A stretch of 64,000 bases of DNA from an uncultured Pseudomonadota bacterium (GCA_903921325.1 CAIXPL010000019.1:186001-250000); one strand, 5' to 3'. Shown: positions 8,547 through 17,494, counted from the first letter of the stretch. Notes: a model not told the origin generated them from the sequence alone. A program made the numbers and translations.

Positions 8547-9395
8547 ATGCCAGTGGATTTTATCACCCCGACCCTTGATCACTTGCGCGAAGTGCTGCGC
8601 GATCTGTTGCGTCAACCCTGCCTGCATTGCCACCTCGGGCGGCCCGACCTGCCGATCTGTCGTGCCTGCGAAGCACTATTCCCCCGGCTCGGTGTGGTCT
8701 GCCCGTGCTGTGCGCAACCGCTCGGTAGCGAGGCGCCGGTGCCACGCAGCCTCGCTACAGGCGATTTGCACGCGACGGTGCACGCGCAACTGACTCTGGT
8801 GGCACCGTGTGTGAGCTGCCTGCGCCATCTGCCCGCATTTGATCGCAGCTATGCCCTTTATCGCTATGCCCATCCGATTGACCGGCTGGTGCGAGACCTG
8901 AAATTCAACGCCCGCCTTCCGCTCGCCGGCTTCTTTGCCGGTGTGCTCAATCGTGACATCGCCGCACACCGCTTCGCAGTCGCGCGCGCGGGCTTTGCTG
9001 CACCAGACCTGATACTGCCGGTCCCGTTGCCCGCTGCCCGCTTGCGCCGCCGCGGATTCAATCAAAGTCACGAAATTGCGCGCCGTCTTCGGCGCCCAGG
9101 CAACGTGGACTATCACCCGCGCTGGTTGCAACGCAGGCGTGAGACGCCCGAGCAATCGGGTCTTGGCGCGGCCGCCCGCCGCGCCAATTTGCGTGGCGCA
9201 TTTGCCGTCACTGGCGATGTACGCGGACGGCGCGTGGCCATTGTCGACGATGTCATGACCACAGGGGCAACACTCGATGAGATCGCACGTACACTCAAGG
9301 ACGCCGGCGCACGAACGGTGGAGAATTGGATAGTTGCGCGCGCTGTCGCGTTCCATCCCGCGCAGCGCCATGCCGAGGACGCAAGTCATGTTTGA
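8547..9395 (+). CDS. ComF family phosphoribosyltransferase-like protein
   Basis: A protein of about 282 residues with the ComF layout: an N-terminal zinc-ribbon-like region with CxxC pairs (CLHC, CRAC, CPCC and CVSC) and a C-terminal phosphoribosyltransferase fold with the PRPP loop VAIVDDVMTTGATLDE. ComF proteins act in natural transformation in some species, with unclear biochemistry. The start is uncertain: ATG at 8547, GTG at 8538 (nearer to a GGGAG), or a TTG at 8502. It overlaps the next gene, trmL, by 8 bp. Confidence 0.83.
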   Translation: MPVDFITPTLDHLREVLRDLLRQPCLHCHLGRPDLPICRACEALFPRLGVVCPCCAQPLGSEAPVPRSLATGDLHATVHAQLTLVAPCVSCLRHLPAFDRSYALYRYAHPIDRLVRDLKFNARLPLAGFFAGVLNRDIAAHRFAVARAGFAAPDLILPVPLPAARLRRRGFNQSHEIARRLRRPGNVDYHPRWLQRRRETPEQSGLGAAARRANLRGAFAVTGDVRGRRVAIVDDVMTTGATLDEIARTLKDAGARTVENWIVARAVAFHPAQRHAEDASHV

Positions 9396-9852
9396 GATCG
9401 TGCTGTACGAACCGGAAATACCACCCAACAGCGGCAACATCATGCGCATGGCTGCCAACAGCGGCGCGCGGCTGCATCTGATCGAACCGCTGGGATACAC
9501 GCTCAGCGACAAGACGCTGGCGCGTGCCGGCCTTGACTACATTCGGCTGGCCGACATCCAGGTTCATGCAGACTGGCCAAGCTGCCGCGCGAGCCTCGGG
9601 GCGCGACGGGTGTTTGCGCTCTCGACCAAGGCCACGCGCAGCTACGCCGAGGTGGCATTTCAGCCCGGCGATGCTTTCCTGTTCGGCCCCGAATCGCGCG
9701 GACTGCCCGAACCGCTGCTCGCAGAGTTTTCAGCCGAGCAACAACTGCGCATTCCGATGCGTCCGGACAATCGCAGCATCAACCTCTCCAATGCCGTGGC
9801 GGTCGTGCTGTACGAGGCCTGGCGACAGCATGACTTTGCCGGCAGCGTGTGA
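9388..9852 (+). CDS. trmL: tRNA (cytidine(34)-2'-O)-methyltransferase
   Basis: A 154-residue SPOUT-superfamily methyltransferase that modifies the wobble nucleotide of leucine tRNAs. Family motifs are MFEIVLYEPEIPPNSGNIMR at the start, FLFGPESRGLPE in the middle and the knot region IPMRPDNRSINLSNAVAVVLYE. The ATG at 9388 has GAGGA upstream and gives the standard family length, whereas a start at 9334 would sit deep in comF. It converges with gpsA, leaving only 10 bases between the stops. Confidence 0.93.
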   Translation: MFEIVLYEPEIPPNSGNIMRMAANSGARLHLIEPLGYTLSDKTLARAGLDYIRLADIQVHADWPSCRASLGARRVFALSTKATRSYAEVAFQPGDAFLFGPESRGLPEPLLAEFSAEQQLRIPMRPDNRSINLSNAVAVVLYEAWRQHDFAGSV

Positions 9853-9862
9853 GCACCATAAC

Positions 9863-10867
9863 TCAGTATGCAATCGACCCCTGTTCGGCGCGCGGATCGC
9901 GGCCGAGCAACACCTCCGCCGCATCGCGCACCGAGAGCGTGCCTGCAAGCACATCGCACACCGCGTCGGTGATCGGCATATCCACGCCATGCGCATGCGC
10001 GATGCGTCGCACGCCCTGCGCCGCACTCACCCCTTCGGCCACATGGCCCAGAGTGGCAAGAATCTGCTCGAGCGTCTGACCTGCCCCTAGTGCGAGTCCG
10101 ACCCGCCGGTTGCGCGAGAGATCTCCGGTGCAGGTAAGAATGAGATCACCAACGCCGGTGAGACCCATGCAGGTTTGCGCATGGCCTCCCAGTGTCATGG
10201 CGAGGCGCGTCATCTCGGCAATGCCGCGAGTCATCAACGCCGCCCGGGCGTTACTGCCAAAGGCAAGCGCATCGCACATTCCGGTGGCGATCGCGAGCAC
10301 GTTCTTGACCGCCCCACCGACCTCGACCCCGATGATGTCAGTGCTGAAATAGACCCGCAGCGCACGTTGGTGCAACGCCCGCGCCGTGTCACGCGCAAAG
10401 CCCTCCGAACGGGCGGCAAGCGTGAGTGCCGTAGGCAGGCCGCGCGCCACTTCAAGCGCAAAGCTCGGACCGGACAGTGCACCGGCAAGCGCCTGCTCAC
10501 CCAGCTCCTCCTCGGCAATGACATGGGCGAAGCGATCGCTGCCGGGCTCGAGGCCCTTGCACGCCCACAATACGGGACGCTCACCCAGGCCTGCCGCGCG
10601 CAGCGCGCGCAGCGCCGAGCGCAGTCCCGCAGTGGGCGTTGCCACGACCACCCACTGAGCCGCGGCCAGCAAGTGCGGCAGATCGTGGTCAATGGTCACG
10701 CCGGCTGGCAGTTCGATCTCGTTCAGGTAAGCGCTGCGGCGAGTCGTCTGCATCAATGCGCATTGCGCCTCGCTGCGCGCCCACAGGCTGACGCAATGGG
10801 CGCGCGAGAACGCCACCGCAAGCGCAGTGCCCCATGCCCCTGCTCCGATGACGACTAGGTTCCCCAC
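9863..10867 (-). CDS. gpsA: NAD(P)-dependent glycerol-3-phosphate dehydrogenase
   Basis: A 334-residue cytosolic enzyme making sn-glycerol 3-phosphate for phospholipid synthesis from dihydroxyacetone phosphate. The Rossmann motif VVIGAGAWGTALA is at the very start; SGPSFALEVARGLPTA and GGAVKNVLAIATG contain the catalytic Lys region, and GLTGVGDLILTCTG is the C-terminal signature. The GTG at 10867 is taken as the start because the fold begins there; it overlaps the upstream SH3 gene by 13 bp in another frame. Fourth gene of the rhodanese-grxC-secB block. Confidence 0.94.
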   Translation of the reverse strand: MGNLVVIGAGAWGTALAVAFSRAHCVSLWARSEAQCALMQTTRRSAYLNEIELPAGVTIDHDLPHLLAAAQWVVVATPTAGLRSALRALRAAGLGERPVLWACKGLEPGSDRFAHVIAEEELGEQALAGALSGPSFALEVARGLPTALTLAARSEGFARDTARALHQRALRVYFSTDIIGVEVGGAVKNVLAIATGMCDALAFGSNARAALMTRGIAEMTRLAMTLGGHAQTCMGLTGVGDLILTCTGDLSRNRRVGLALGAGQTLEQILATLGHVAEGVSAAQGVRRIAHAHGVDMPITDAVCDVLAGTLSVRDAAEVLLGRDPRAEQGSIAY

Positions 10868-11334
10868 ACCTGACTGATGCGCACAAAACCGGTTAGTCCG
10901 TCGCGGTGACGCACTTTGACCCAACCCGGTGGCACCCCGCTTTGGTCTGCATAGTCAAGCGCGACGCCTTGCACCACCTTGCACAGCTCGGTCGATTTAT
11001 CACTGGGCGACTGGCGCACCGACACCACGCTCTGCACCGCCATGACGGTGCGCTGCGTGCTCAGAGCGGTGGCCTCGACCCAGGCCAGGTCTCCGGCTGG
11101 ATCGCGCACCTTGTTCCATTTGCCATCCGAGGCAATCAATTCGACCGGGAGATAGGCCGTAGCGACAAACAAGCCGCGTGCCTTGAGTGAGGGACCGTCG
11201 TAGAGAATCGCACCACCTTCGGCGACCGAGCGGAAGTCGCTGGCCATCACCGGCGCGCTCGCCAACAGCCATCCCAAGGCAGCAAGGGTGCCCAAGGCCG
11301 CGGCGGTCAAGGGTCGCCCCACGAAGCCAACCAT
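10855..11334 (-). CDS. Exported SH3-domain protein
   Basis: A 159-residue protein with an N-terminal signal peptide (about 1-31, ending PVMAS) and two bacterial SH3-like segments, one around YDGPSLKARGLFVATAYLPVE and one around SVVSVRQSPSDKSTELCKVV. Such periplasmic SH3 proteins are thought to bind peptidoglycan or proteins; this one is found between secB and gpsA in related genomes but has no defined role. It starts 2 bases after the secB stop, so it is probably co-transcribed. Confidence 0.78.
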   Translation of the reverse strand: MVGFVGRPLTAAALGTLAALGWLLASAPVMASDFRSVAEGGAILYDGPSLKARGLFVATAYLPVELIASDGKWNKVRDPAGDLAWVEATALSTQRTVMAVQSVVSVRQSPSDKSTELCKVVQGVALDYADQSGVPPGWVKVRHRDGLTGFVRISQVWGT

Positions 11335-11336
11335 GA

Positions 11337-11825
11337 TCAGTTGACGGTGCCCGGGCTGGGCGCGGCCACTTGGGCTGCGGCCGCTTGCGCCAACTGCTGC
11401 CGAAACAGTTGTTCGAAATTGACCGGTGCAAGATTGATCGTTGGGAATCCGGCGCGATTCACCAGATTGGCGATCGTCTCGCGGACATAGGGGAAGATCG
11501 CATTAGGGCAGCCGATGCCAAGCAGGCCCTGCACTTCTTCCGGACTGAACCCGTCGATCTGAAAAATCGCGGCTTGTGATGCCTCGACCAGAAACACCGT
11601 CTTCTCCGCCGCGCGGGCGGTCAGTGTGACCGTCAGCATGGCCTCATACAAGGTGCCACCCAGCTGCACCCCACGCGTGGTGACCTGCACCTCGATCGCG
11701 GGCTGTTGCGGCTCGAGGAAGATGCCGGGCGCATTGGGCACCTCGAGTGAGGCGTCCTTCAGATAAATCTTTTCAATTGAAAACACCTGGCCACCGGCCG
11801 GCTGCGCGCCATTTTCTTCAGTCAT
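11337..11825 (-). CDS. secB: Protein-export chaperone SecB
   Basis: A 162-residue tetrameric chaperone that keeps preproteins unfolded and hands them to SecA. Motifs include IEKIYLKDASLEVPNAP near the N-terminus, FLVEASQAAIFQIDGFSPEE, the LLGIGCPNAIFPYVRE segment characteristic of SecB, and a C-terminal NFEQLFRQQLAQA. The start at 11825 follows AAGGAG; the longer open frame to 11951 would overlap grxC. The short Ala-rich tail is typical of this order. Confidence 0.96.
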   Translation of the reverse strand: MTEENGAQPAGGQVFSIEKIYLKDASLEVPNAPGIFLEPQQPAIEVQVTTRGVQLGGTLYEAMLTVTLTARAAEKTVFLVEASQAAIFQIDGFSPEEVQGLLGIGCPNAIFPYVRETIANLVNRAGFPTINLAPVNFEQLFRQQLAQAAAAQVAAPSPGTVN

Positions 11826-11871
11826 GCGGTTACTCCTTGAACTGTGTTTATCAGCCGGGCACGGGTCGCGG

Positions 11872-12129
11872 TCAGTCGCGTAGCAACGGCTCCAATCCCC
11901 CTGCACGATCAAGTGCCGACAGGTCATCGAAGCCGCCAATATGGCGCTCATCGATATAGATTTGCGGCACCGTCCTGCGTCCGCTGCGGGTCATCATTTC
12001 GGCGCGCGCCCCGGGCACCTCATCGACCAGAATCTTCTCGAACGCCGCGACCCCCTTGGCGCGCAACAAGCTCTCGGCGCGCTGACAAAAGGGACACCAA
12101 TCGGTTGCATACATCACGATCCGGGGCAT
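11872..12129 (-). CDS. grxC: Glutaredoxin 3
   Basis: An 85-residue glutaredoxin with the redox motif CPFC at about 12-15, the cis-proline segment TVPQIYID and the glutathione-binding GGFDDLSALD. It reduces protein disulfides and glutathione mixed disulfides in the cytosol. AAGGTG precedes the ATG. It lies between the rhodanese-like gene and secB, a conserved neighbourhood in this group. Confidence 0.94.
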   Translation of the reverse strand: MPRIVMYATDWCPFCQRAESLLRAKGVAAFEKILVDEVPGARAEMMTRSGRRTVPQIYIDERHIGGFDDLSALDRAGGLEPLLRD

Positions 12130-12302
12130 CGCATCACCTTATCGTACGAAATTCCGGTGGCCATCCTGGTCGACCGATCCGGCACGGTTCTCACCCGGGG
12201 CCGCCCTGCAGCAAACGCTGACGATCGATCCCGCCCGGGTCTGACGCCGTGCTCTGCAGCGAACGCCGAGAGCCGCATCCAACGGTGCCCCGCCGGCGTT
12301 GC

Positions 12303-12725
12303 TCACTTCTGGATCGGCAGCCCGGCGGCACGCCAGCCGGCATAGCCGCCTGCCAGGGTCAATACACGCTCCACGCCATGCTTCTTGAACAACGCAATCG
12401 ACTGCGCCGCCCGATTGCCATTGTCGTCATAGAGCACGAAAGGTCGGTTCTTCAGACGGGCGAGATCCTGCATCCGCGCCTCGATCTGCGCGGCGGGTAC
12501 ATTTCGCGCATGCAGTACATGCCCCCCAGCAAACGCTTCGGGCTCGCGCAGATCAATCACCACGGCGTCCTCACGGTTCATCAACATCGTCATCTGCGCG
12601 GTGGACAGAGTGGCGCCACCGACTGCTCCGCGGCGCACCATCGGCCATAGCAGCATCCCGCCGCTCACCAGGGCAATCACCACCAGATACAGGTTCTGAC
12701 TCTCGAATACGAACTTCATCAGCAT
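12303..12725 (-). CDS. Rhodanese-like membrane-anchored protein without catalytic cysteine
   Basis: A 140-residue protein with one N-terminal membrane helix (about 10-28) followed by a rhodanese fold: VVIDLREPEAFAGGHV and AGGYAGWRAAGLP are clear signatures. The active-site loop that should read Cys-x-x-Gly-x-Arg is DDNGNRA here, with Asp where the sulfur-carrying Cys belongs, and there is no other cysteine in the protein. It is therefore unlikely to be a sulfurtransferase and may be a binding module. It is the first gene of the grxC-secB-gpsA block, with AGAGG before the ATG at 12725. Confidence 0.82.
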   Translation of the reverse strand: MLMKFVFESQNLYLVVIALVSGGMLLWPMVRRGAVGGATLSTAQMTMLMNREDAVVIDLREPEAFAGGHVLHARNVPAAQIEARMQDLARLKNRPFVLYDDNGNRAAQSIALFKKHGVERVLTLAGGYAGWRAAGLPIQK

Positions 12726-12766
12726 GAAACGCCTCTTCGGCAGGCAGGCGTTGCCTGCGAAGGTCT

Positions 12767-12772
12767 ATTATA
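12767..12772 (-). promoter_or_regulatory. Possible -10 box for the rhodanese-grxC-secB operon
   Basis: The minus strand reads TATAAT exactly, about 42 bases upstream of the rhodanese-like start codon. No good -35 is seen at 16-18 bp. Between it and the gene lies a short palindrome (GCAGGC-GTT-GCCTGC) in the presumed leader. The divergent gpmA promoter must share this 219-base region. Confidence 0.35.
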
Positions 12773-12944
12773 TGGCCCTTTTTAGAATCGACTGATTTCC
12801 CGCGCAGGGGATTCTGCGCTTTGACCGCTTTGTCCGCTTTGTCCGGTATGGTCACCAGGCGATGCGGCCGCATTACCACCGCAGGGCACCGCGCCGAGCC
12901 TCGCACGATGGTGTCACCTTCATTTGCAAAGTACACATACCGAC

Positions 12945-13733
12945 ATGATTCGAAAAGTCGTCCTCATGCGTCACGGCCAATCGGCCTGGAATCTTGAAAA
13001 CCGCTTCACCGGGTGGGTCGATGTTGATCTCACCGACACAGGCGTGGCCGAAGCGCGTGCCGCCGGCAATTTGCTGCGCGCCGCCGGCCTTGGATTTGAC
13101 CGTGCCTACACCTCGGTGCTGCGGCGTGCGATCCGCACACTCAACATCACCCTGGAGCAACTCGACGCACTGTGGCTGCCGGTGGATCACGCCTGGCAGT
13201 TGAATGAACGCCACTACGGCGCATTGCAGGGTCTGAACAAGGCCGAAATGGCGGCGCGGTTTGGCGACGCTCAAGTGCTGCAATGGCGGCGCAGCTTCGA
13301 CACGCCGCCGCCGCCCCTGGCCGCGGCCGACCTGGAACGCGATCGTCAGGATCCTCGCTACCGTCACCTCACGCACGCGCAGTTTCCGGCCACCGAATGC
13401 CTCAAGGACACCGTGGCTCGGGTCATTCCCTATTGGCAATCGGTGATTGCGCCAGCAGTATGCTCTGGCGAACGGGTAATCATCGCCGCGCATGGCAATT
13501 CGCTGCGGGCGCTGGTGAAACATCTCGACGGCATGTCCGACGAGGCGATTGTCTCGCTCAATATTCCCACCGCCCGGCCGCTGGTCTACGAGTTTGAAGT
13601 AGCCGAACCCGGATCGGCAGCGAACGCCGCGGATGGCGGTCTGCGGGCAATCCGGCATTACTACCTTGGCAACGCTGAGGAAATCGCACAGGCTGAACGC
13701 GCGGTCGCAGCGCAAGGCCAGGCGCGCGGCTGA
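12945..13733 (+). CDS. gpmA: 2,3-bisphosphoglycerate-dependent phosphoglycerate mutase
   Basis: A 262-residue glycolytic enzyme interconverting 3- and 2-phosphoglycerate. The phosphohistidine motif [18 protein letters not shown] is at the N-terminus; [16 protein letters not shown] and the second catalytic His in [17 protein letters not shown] are intact. The C-terminal tail (AGP-like Ala/Gly-rich, about residues 212-262) is longer than in E. coli. The ATG at 12945 is used because it starts the core; a TTG further upstream is less likely. Confidence 0.96.
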   Translation: MIRKVVLMRHGQSAWNLENRFTGWVDVDLTDTGVAEARAAGNLLRAAGLGFDRAYTSVLRRAIRTLNITLEQLDALWLPVDHAWQLNERHYGALQGLNKAEMAARFGDAQVLQWRRSFDTPPPPLAAADLERDRQDPRYRHLTHAQFPATECLKDTVARVIPYWQSVIAPAVCSGERVIIAAHGNSLRALVKHLDGMSDEAIVSLNIPTARPLVYEFEVAEPGSAANAADGGLRAIRHYYLGNAEEIAQAERAVAAQGQARG

Positions 13734-13893
13734 ACAAACCCTGAGCGTTGAGTAGCAAGTCCATGGCGCGGGTTGCTCTCGTGCGGCTACGTTGTGTTAC
13801 CAAGCGCACGGCGTCGAGCGCTGCGCGCGGCTATACTTCGCTTGGTGACCCTGCATGGCATTGCCAGCGCGGTGCACCTGCCTGGAGATCGTG

Positions 13894-15330
13894 ATGGGAA
13901 TCAGCATTAAATCGGTGTGTCTGGTGGCGGGCGGCATCGCTGCCGGGGCACTCATGTCCTTCAATTTCTCCGCCCTTGCGCAGCGTGAATCCGCGGCGCG
14001 CACCATTCCGTTTGAAGATTTGCGCGCCTTCGCACAGGTGTTCGAGGCGATCAAGCAAAGTTATGTTGAGCCGGTCGAGGACAAGAAGCTGATCAGTGAG
14101 GCGATCAACGGCATGCTGACCGGCCTTGATCCGCACTCTGCCTATCTCGACCAGGACAGTTTTCGCGACCTGCGTGCCAGCACCGAAGGCAAGTTCGGCG
14201 GCCTGGGCATCGAAGTGAACATGGAAGATGGCCTGGTGAAGGTGGTGGCACCCTACGAGGACACCCCGGCCTCGCGCGCCGGCATCAAGTCAGGTGATTT
14301 CATCGTGCGCATTGACGAGACCCCCGTCAAAGGTCTGACCCTCGATGAGGCCGTCAAACGCATGCGCGGCAAGCCAAAGACCAGCGTCAAGCTCACCCTG
14401 GCGCGCAAGGGCGTTGAGCAGCCGATCGTTCTCACGCTTGTGCGTGAGGAAATCCACATTCAGAGCGTGCGCTCCAAGTTGATCGAACCCGGCTACGGCT
14501 GGGTCCGCATCGCGCAGTTCCAACGCCCCACAGTGACGGATCTGGCCAAGCAGGTAAACCTGCTCTACAAGGACGGGCCGCTGAAGGGGCTGGTACTTGA
14601 CCTGCGCAATGACCCCGGTGGCGTGCTCGACGGTGCGATCGGGGTGTCAGCGGCCTTCCTGCCGGCCGACACGTTAGTGGTCTCCACTGACGGTCGCACG
14701 CCGGGCAGCAAGCAGAAGTACCTCGGCTCGCCTGAGTTCTATGCAGCCGAACCCGGTGGTGATCCGCTGCGCAGTCTGCCTGCTGGCATCAAGACCGTGC
14801 CGATGGTCGTGCTGGTCAATGGCGGGTCGGCGTCAGCCTCGGAAATCGTTGCCGGTGCCCTGCAAGATCACAAGCGCGCCGTTGTGATGGGCACGCAGAC
14901 CTTCGGCAAGGGTTCGGTCCAGACCATCATTCCGCTCAATGACGATCGCAGTGAACGCAGAACTGGTATCAAACTCACCACTGCGCGCTACTTCACCCCG
15001 TCGGGCCGGTCGATTCAGGCCAAGGGCATCGTGCCCGACCTGCTGATTGACGATCCTGATCAACCGCGGATTCGCCTGCGCGAAGCCGATCTGGCCAAAC
15101 ATCTTGAGAACAGTCAGGACCCGAAGGCCGGGGCTGCAGTGCCGGCAGCACCAGAACCCAATGCTCCGCAGCGTCCCGAGGCAGCGGTCGATCGCAAGCC
15201 CTTTGAATTCGCCGGTCCTGATGACCTGCAGCTGCAGCAGGCGATCAATCACCTCAAGGGGCTGCCAGTCGTGAGCAGGGCAACGGCCTCTGCTGAGCAC
15301 GCCGAGGTCACGGCGCAGGTCAAGAAGTAG
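13894..15330 (+). CDS. ctpA: Carboxy-terminal processing protease (S41 family)
   Basis: A 478-residue periplasmic serine protease with a signal peptide or anchor (about 1-30), a PDZ domain (about 80-160, with FGGLGIEV and AGIKSGDFIVRID), and the catalytic S41 domain. The nucleophile Ser lies in GGSASASEIVAGALQD and the general-base Lys in TFGKGSVQT. The C-terminal 70 residues are Pro/Ala-rich, followed by a short helical segment. It trims C-termini of periplasmic proteins. GGAG precedes the ATG at 13894. The order gpmA-ctpA-moeB is characteristic of Burkholderiales. Confidence 0.94.
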   Translation: MGISIKSVCLVAGGIAAGALMSFNFSALAQRESAARTIPFEDLRAFAQVFEAIKQSYVEPVEDKKLISEAINGMLTGLDPHSAYLDQDSFRDLRASTEGKFGGLGIEVNMEDGLVKVVAPYEDTPASRAGIKSGDFIVRIDETPVKGLTLDEAVKRMRGKPKTSVKLTLARKGVEQPIVLTLVREEIHIQSVRSKLIEPGYGWVRIAQFQRPTVTDLAKQVNLLYKDGPLKGLVLDLRNDPGGVLDGAIGVSAAFLPADTLVVSTDGRTPGSKQKYLGSPEFYAAEPGGDPLRSLPAGIKTVPMVVLVNGGSASASEIVAGALQDHKRAVVMGTQTFGKGSVQTIIPLNDDRSERRTGIKLTTARYFTPSGRSIQAKGIVPDLLIDDPDQPRIRLREADLAKHLENSQDPKAGAAVPAAPEPNAPQRPEAAVDRKPFEFAGPDDLQLQQAINHLKGLPVVSRATASAEHAEVTAQVKK

Positions 15331-15373
15331 GGGGGCCGCGCGCTCACCCCGCGGGCGAGCTGCTGAATCGGCC

Positions 15374-16153
15374 ATGAGCGACGATGAACTGAGCGATCAG
15401 GATTTGCTGCGCTACTCGCGCCACATCCTGCTGCCTGAGATTGGCATCGAAGGGCAACGGCGCATCAGCGCCGCGCGGGTGTTGATGGTCGGTGCCGGCG
15501 GTCTCGGGTCACCGGCCGCGCTCTACCTCGCCGCGGCCGGCATCGGCACGCTGGTGATTGCCGATGGCGACACGGTAGACCTGACCAATCTGCAGCGCCA
15601 GATCGTACATCGCGAGGACCGACTGGGTGAGCCCAAGGTGACCTCGGCACGGGCGGCGCTCGCCGGCATCAATCCGCATATCAGAGTCGAGACATTGCAC
15701 CAGCGTCTGGAAGGCGCCGCGCTCGATGCAGCTATCAGCGCAGTCGATCTGGTGCTTGATTGTTCGGATAATTTTCAGACGCGCCATGCAATCAATCGCG
15801 CCTGTGTCCAGTGGCAGCGCCCGCTTGTATCCGGTGCGGGTGTGCGCTTTGACGGGCAGGTTTCGGTATTCGATGCGCGCCGCGAGGACAGTCCCTGCTA
15901 TGAATGCCTGTTCCCGGAAGATGCAACCCCCGAAGAAGTACGTTGCGCGGTCATGGGCGTGTTTGCACCGCTCACCGGAATCGTTGGCACCCTGCAAGCT
16001 GCCGAAGCATTGAAACTCATCGCCCGCGCCGGCACCAGCCTGTGCGGGCGTTTGCTCATCATCGACGCACTGGGAATGGACTTTCGCAGCGTTCGCGTGC
16101 CGCGCGACCCCCAGTGCAAGGTCTGCGCGCTGCCTGCCAAGACCGCTCCATAG
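15374..16153 (+). CDS. moeB: MoeB/ThiF-type ubiquitin-like protein activating enzyme
   Basis: A 259-residue E1-like enzyme that adenylates the C-terminus of MoaD or ThiS. The nucleotide-binding VLMVGAGGLGSPAALYLAAAG, the conserved DxxNLQRQ (DLTNLQRQIVH), the DCSDNFQTRHAIN loop and the two zinc-binding CxxC pairs (CYEC and CKVC) are all present. RCAVMGVFAPLTG matches the MoeB group. Whether it serves molybdopterin, thiamine or both cannot be told, since no partner gene is adjacent. It converges with the slmA-like gene. Confidence 0.88.
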   Translation: MSDDELSDQDLLRYSRHILLPEIGIEGQRRISAARVLMVGAGGLGSPAALYLAAAGIGTLVIADGDTVDLTNLQRQIVHREDRLGEPKVTSARAALAGINPHIRVETLHQRLEGAALDAAISAVDLVLDCSDNFQTRHAINRACVQWQRPLVSGAGVRFDGQVSVFDARREDSPCYECLFPEDATPEEVRCAVMGVFAPLTGIVGTLQAAEALKLIARAGTSLCGRLLIIDALGMDFRSVRVPRDPQCKVCALPAKTAP

Positions 16154-16232
16154 GCGTATCGCGACAACTCGCCAGAACCGCTCGGTAGCCGGATCGGGCG
16201 ACGCCCGCGAGGACTCGCCGGGCCCAATCACA

Positions 16233-16925
16233 CTAGGCGATAAACACCCACTGCTGCGGCCAATGCTCGGTCGGTTTGCGCCGAAAGCCGCTGCGGGCGT
16301 ACTGCTGCCAGCGTCCGATCACGTGACAGAGCATCAAATTCGCATGCGCCGCTGTCGTGTCCGATGTGCTCGCGCCGCCGCGGCCCACCGCCGTCGTGCC
16401 TGCTGCGCTCGCGCCTGCGCCGGGCGCTGCAGTCGTCACTGTCTGTGCAACCACCTCGGCAGAGCCGTCGTGCGGCTGATCGCTTGCCTGCGCGATGCGC
16501 AGCGCCTGACGCAAGGTGGATTCGATGCGGTCCAGAAGTTGATTAATGCGCACCTGCAATCTCTCATCTTCGTGGATGAGTGCATCGCCGATCAGCACGC
16601 GCACAATGCCCGGATTCCTCTCGGCAAATGTGAGCAGTACGGTCATGATGCTTTGCGCCTGACGCATGCCATCGGTCTGCTCGGCGCTGATCTGATTGAT
16701 CAAGCCAAACAGGCTTTGCTCGACAAACTCAATGAGCCCTTCGAACATCTGCGCCTTGCTGGCGAAATGCCGGTACAGCGCGGCCTCGGACACATCCAGC
16801 CGCGCCGCCAGCGCCGCGGTTGTGACACGCTCTCCGCGCGGATGCTCAAGCATCGTCGCAAGCGTCTGCAGGATCTGGAGCTTGCGCTCGCCGGTTCTGG
16901 GTGCCAAGGGTAAGCCCCGCGTCAT
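16233..16925 (-). CDS. slmA: TetR-type regulator, SlmA-like nucleoid occlusion factor
   Basis: A 230-residue protein with an N-terminal TetR helix-turn-helix (about 17-62, VTTAALAARLDVSEAALYRHF) that matches SlmA, which binds specific chromosomal sites and blocks FtsZ polymerisation over the nucleoid. The C-terminal half resembles SlmA (NPGIVRVLIGDALIHEDERLQ) and it ends in the usual HVIGRWQQYARSGF. About 45 residues (149-193) form an Ala/Thr/Gly-rich insert absent from typical SlmA. The gene name follows family resemblance; other TetR roles are possible. Confidence 0.8.
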   Translation of the reverse strand: MTRGLPLAPRTGERKLQILQTLATMLEHPRGERVTTAALAARLDVSEAALYRHFASKAQMFEGLIEFVEQSLFGLINQISAEQTDGMRQAQSIMTVLLTFAERNPGIVRVLIGDALIHEDERLQVRINQLLDRIESTLRQALRIAQASDQPHDGSAEVVAQTVTTAAPGAGASAAGTTAVGRGGASTSDTTAAHANLMLCHVIGRWQQYARSGFRRKPTEHWPQQWVFIA

Positions 16926-17008
16926 CCTGGCCGCAACGGCGACCAGTATGCGAAGATTCTACAGTAGCGCCCACACAAGAGGCTTGACTACGCAAGCATC
17001 CTGACGCC

Positions 17009-17494
17009 ATGCCACAAACTGCCGCTGCCCCTGGAGTGCACCTCTCGCCGATCTATCGTCTCGCCGATCTGATCCATTCCGACACCGCACTGCGACATGG
17101 CATCGACAACACGCCGCCGGCTCACTTGCTGGTGAACTTGCGTCGCCTGGCCGCAGGACTGGAGGACATCACTGCGCTGCTTGGTCACCGGCTTGTCCTA
17201 TCGAGTGCTTACCGTTGTCCGGCGCTCAATATCAGGGTCGGCGGCAGCCCGACATCGCAACACACTCAAGGCGAGGCGGCCGATTTCACCTGCCCGGACT
17301 TCGGTAACCCGATGGCAGTGGCACTTGCCCTGCACCACTCCACGATCCAGTTTGACCAATGCATTCTGGAATTCGATCGCTGGGTACACGTCTCGTTTGG
17401 CGCCACGCCGCGCAGGCGCACGCTCACCGTCCACGCAACGAGCGCAGGCTATCTGGACGGACTGCACAGCGCCACCGGTGAGCAGTTGGCCTGA
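17009..17494 (+). CDS. Peptidase M15 family protein
   Basis: A 161-residue zinc peptidase-like protein of the M15 type (D-Ala-D-Ala carboxypeptidase/endolysin-like). The metal site is recognisable: SSAYRCPALN, then SQHTQGEAADFT with His and Asp ligands, and the final His in WVHVSF. There is no signal peptide, as often in phage-derived relatives used in peptidoglycan cleavage, but no other phage gene is nearby. It is divergent from the SlmA-like gene, with about 80 bases between them, and convergent with argB. Confidence 0.8.
   Translation: MPQTAAAPGVHLSPIYRLADLIHSDTALRHGIDNTPPAHLLVNLRRLAAGLEDITALLGHRLVLSSAYRCPALNIRVGGSPTSQHTQGEAADFTCPDFGNPMAVALALHHSTIQFDQCILEFDRWVHVSFGATPRRRTLTVHATSAGYLDGLHSATGEQLA

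Noticed and set aside
16195-16207. CGGGC-GAC-GCCCG hairpin between moeB and the slmA-like gene as a terminator
   Set aside because: Only a 5-bp stem with no T run; too weak to call in GC-rich sequence.
17009-17494. M15 peptidase as a prophage remnant
   Set aside because: No holin, terminase, tail or integrase gene is nearby, and similar stand-alone copies occur in chromosomes.
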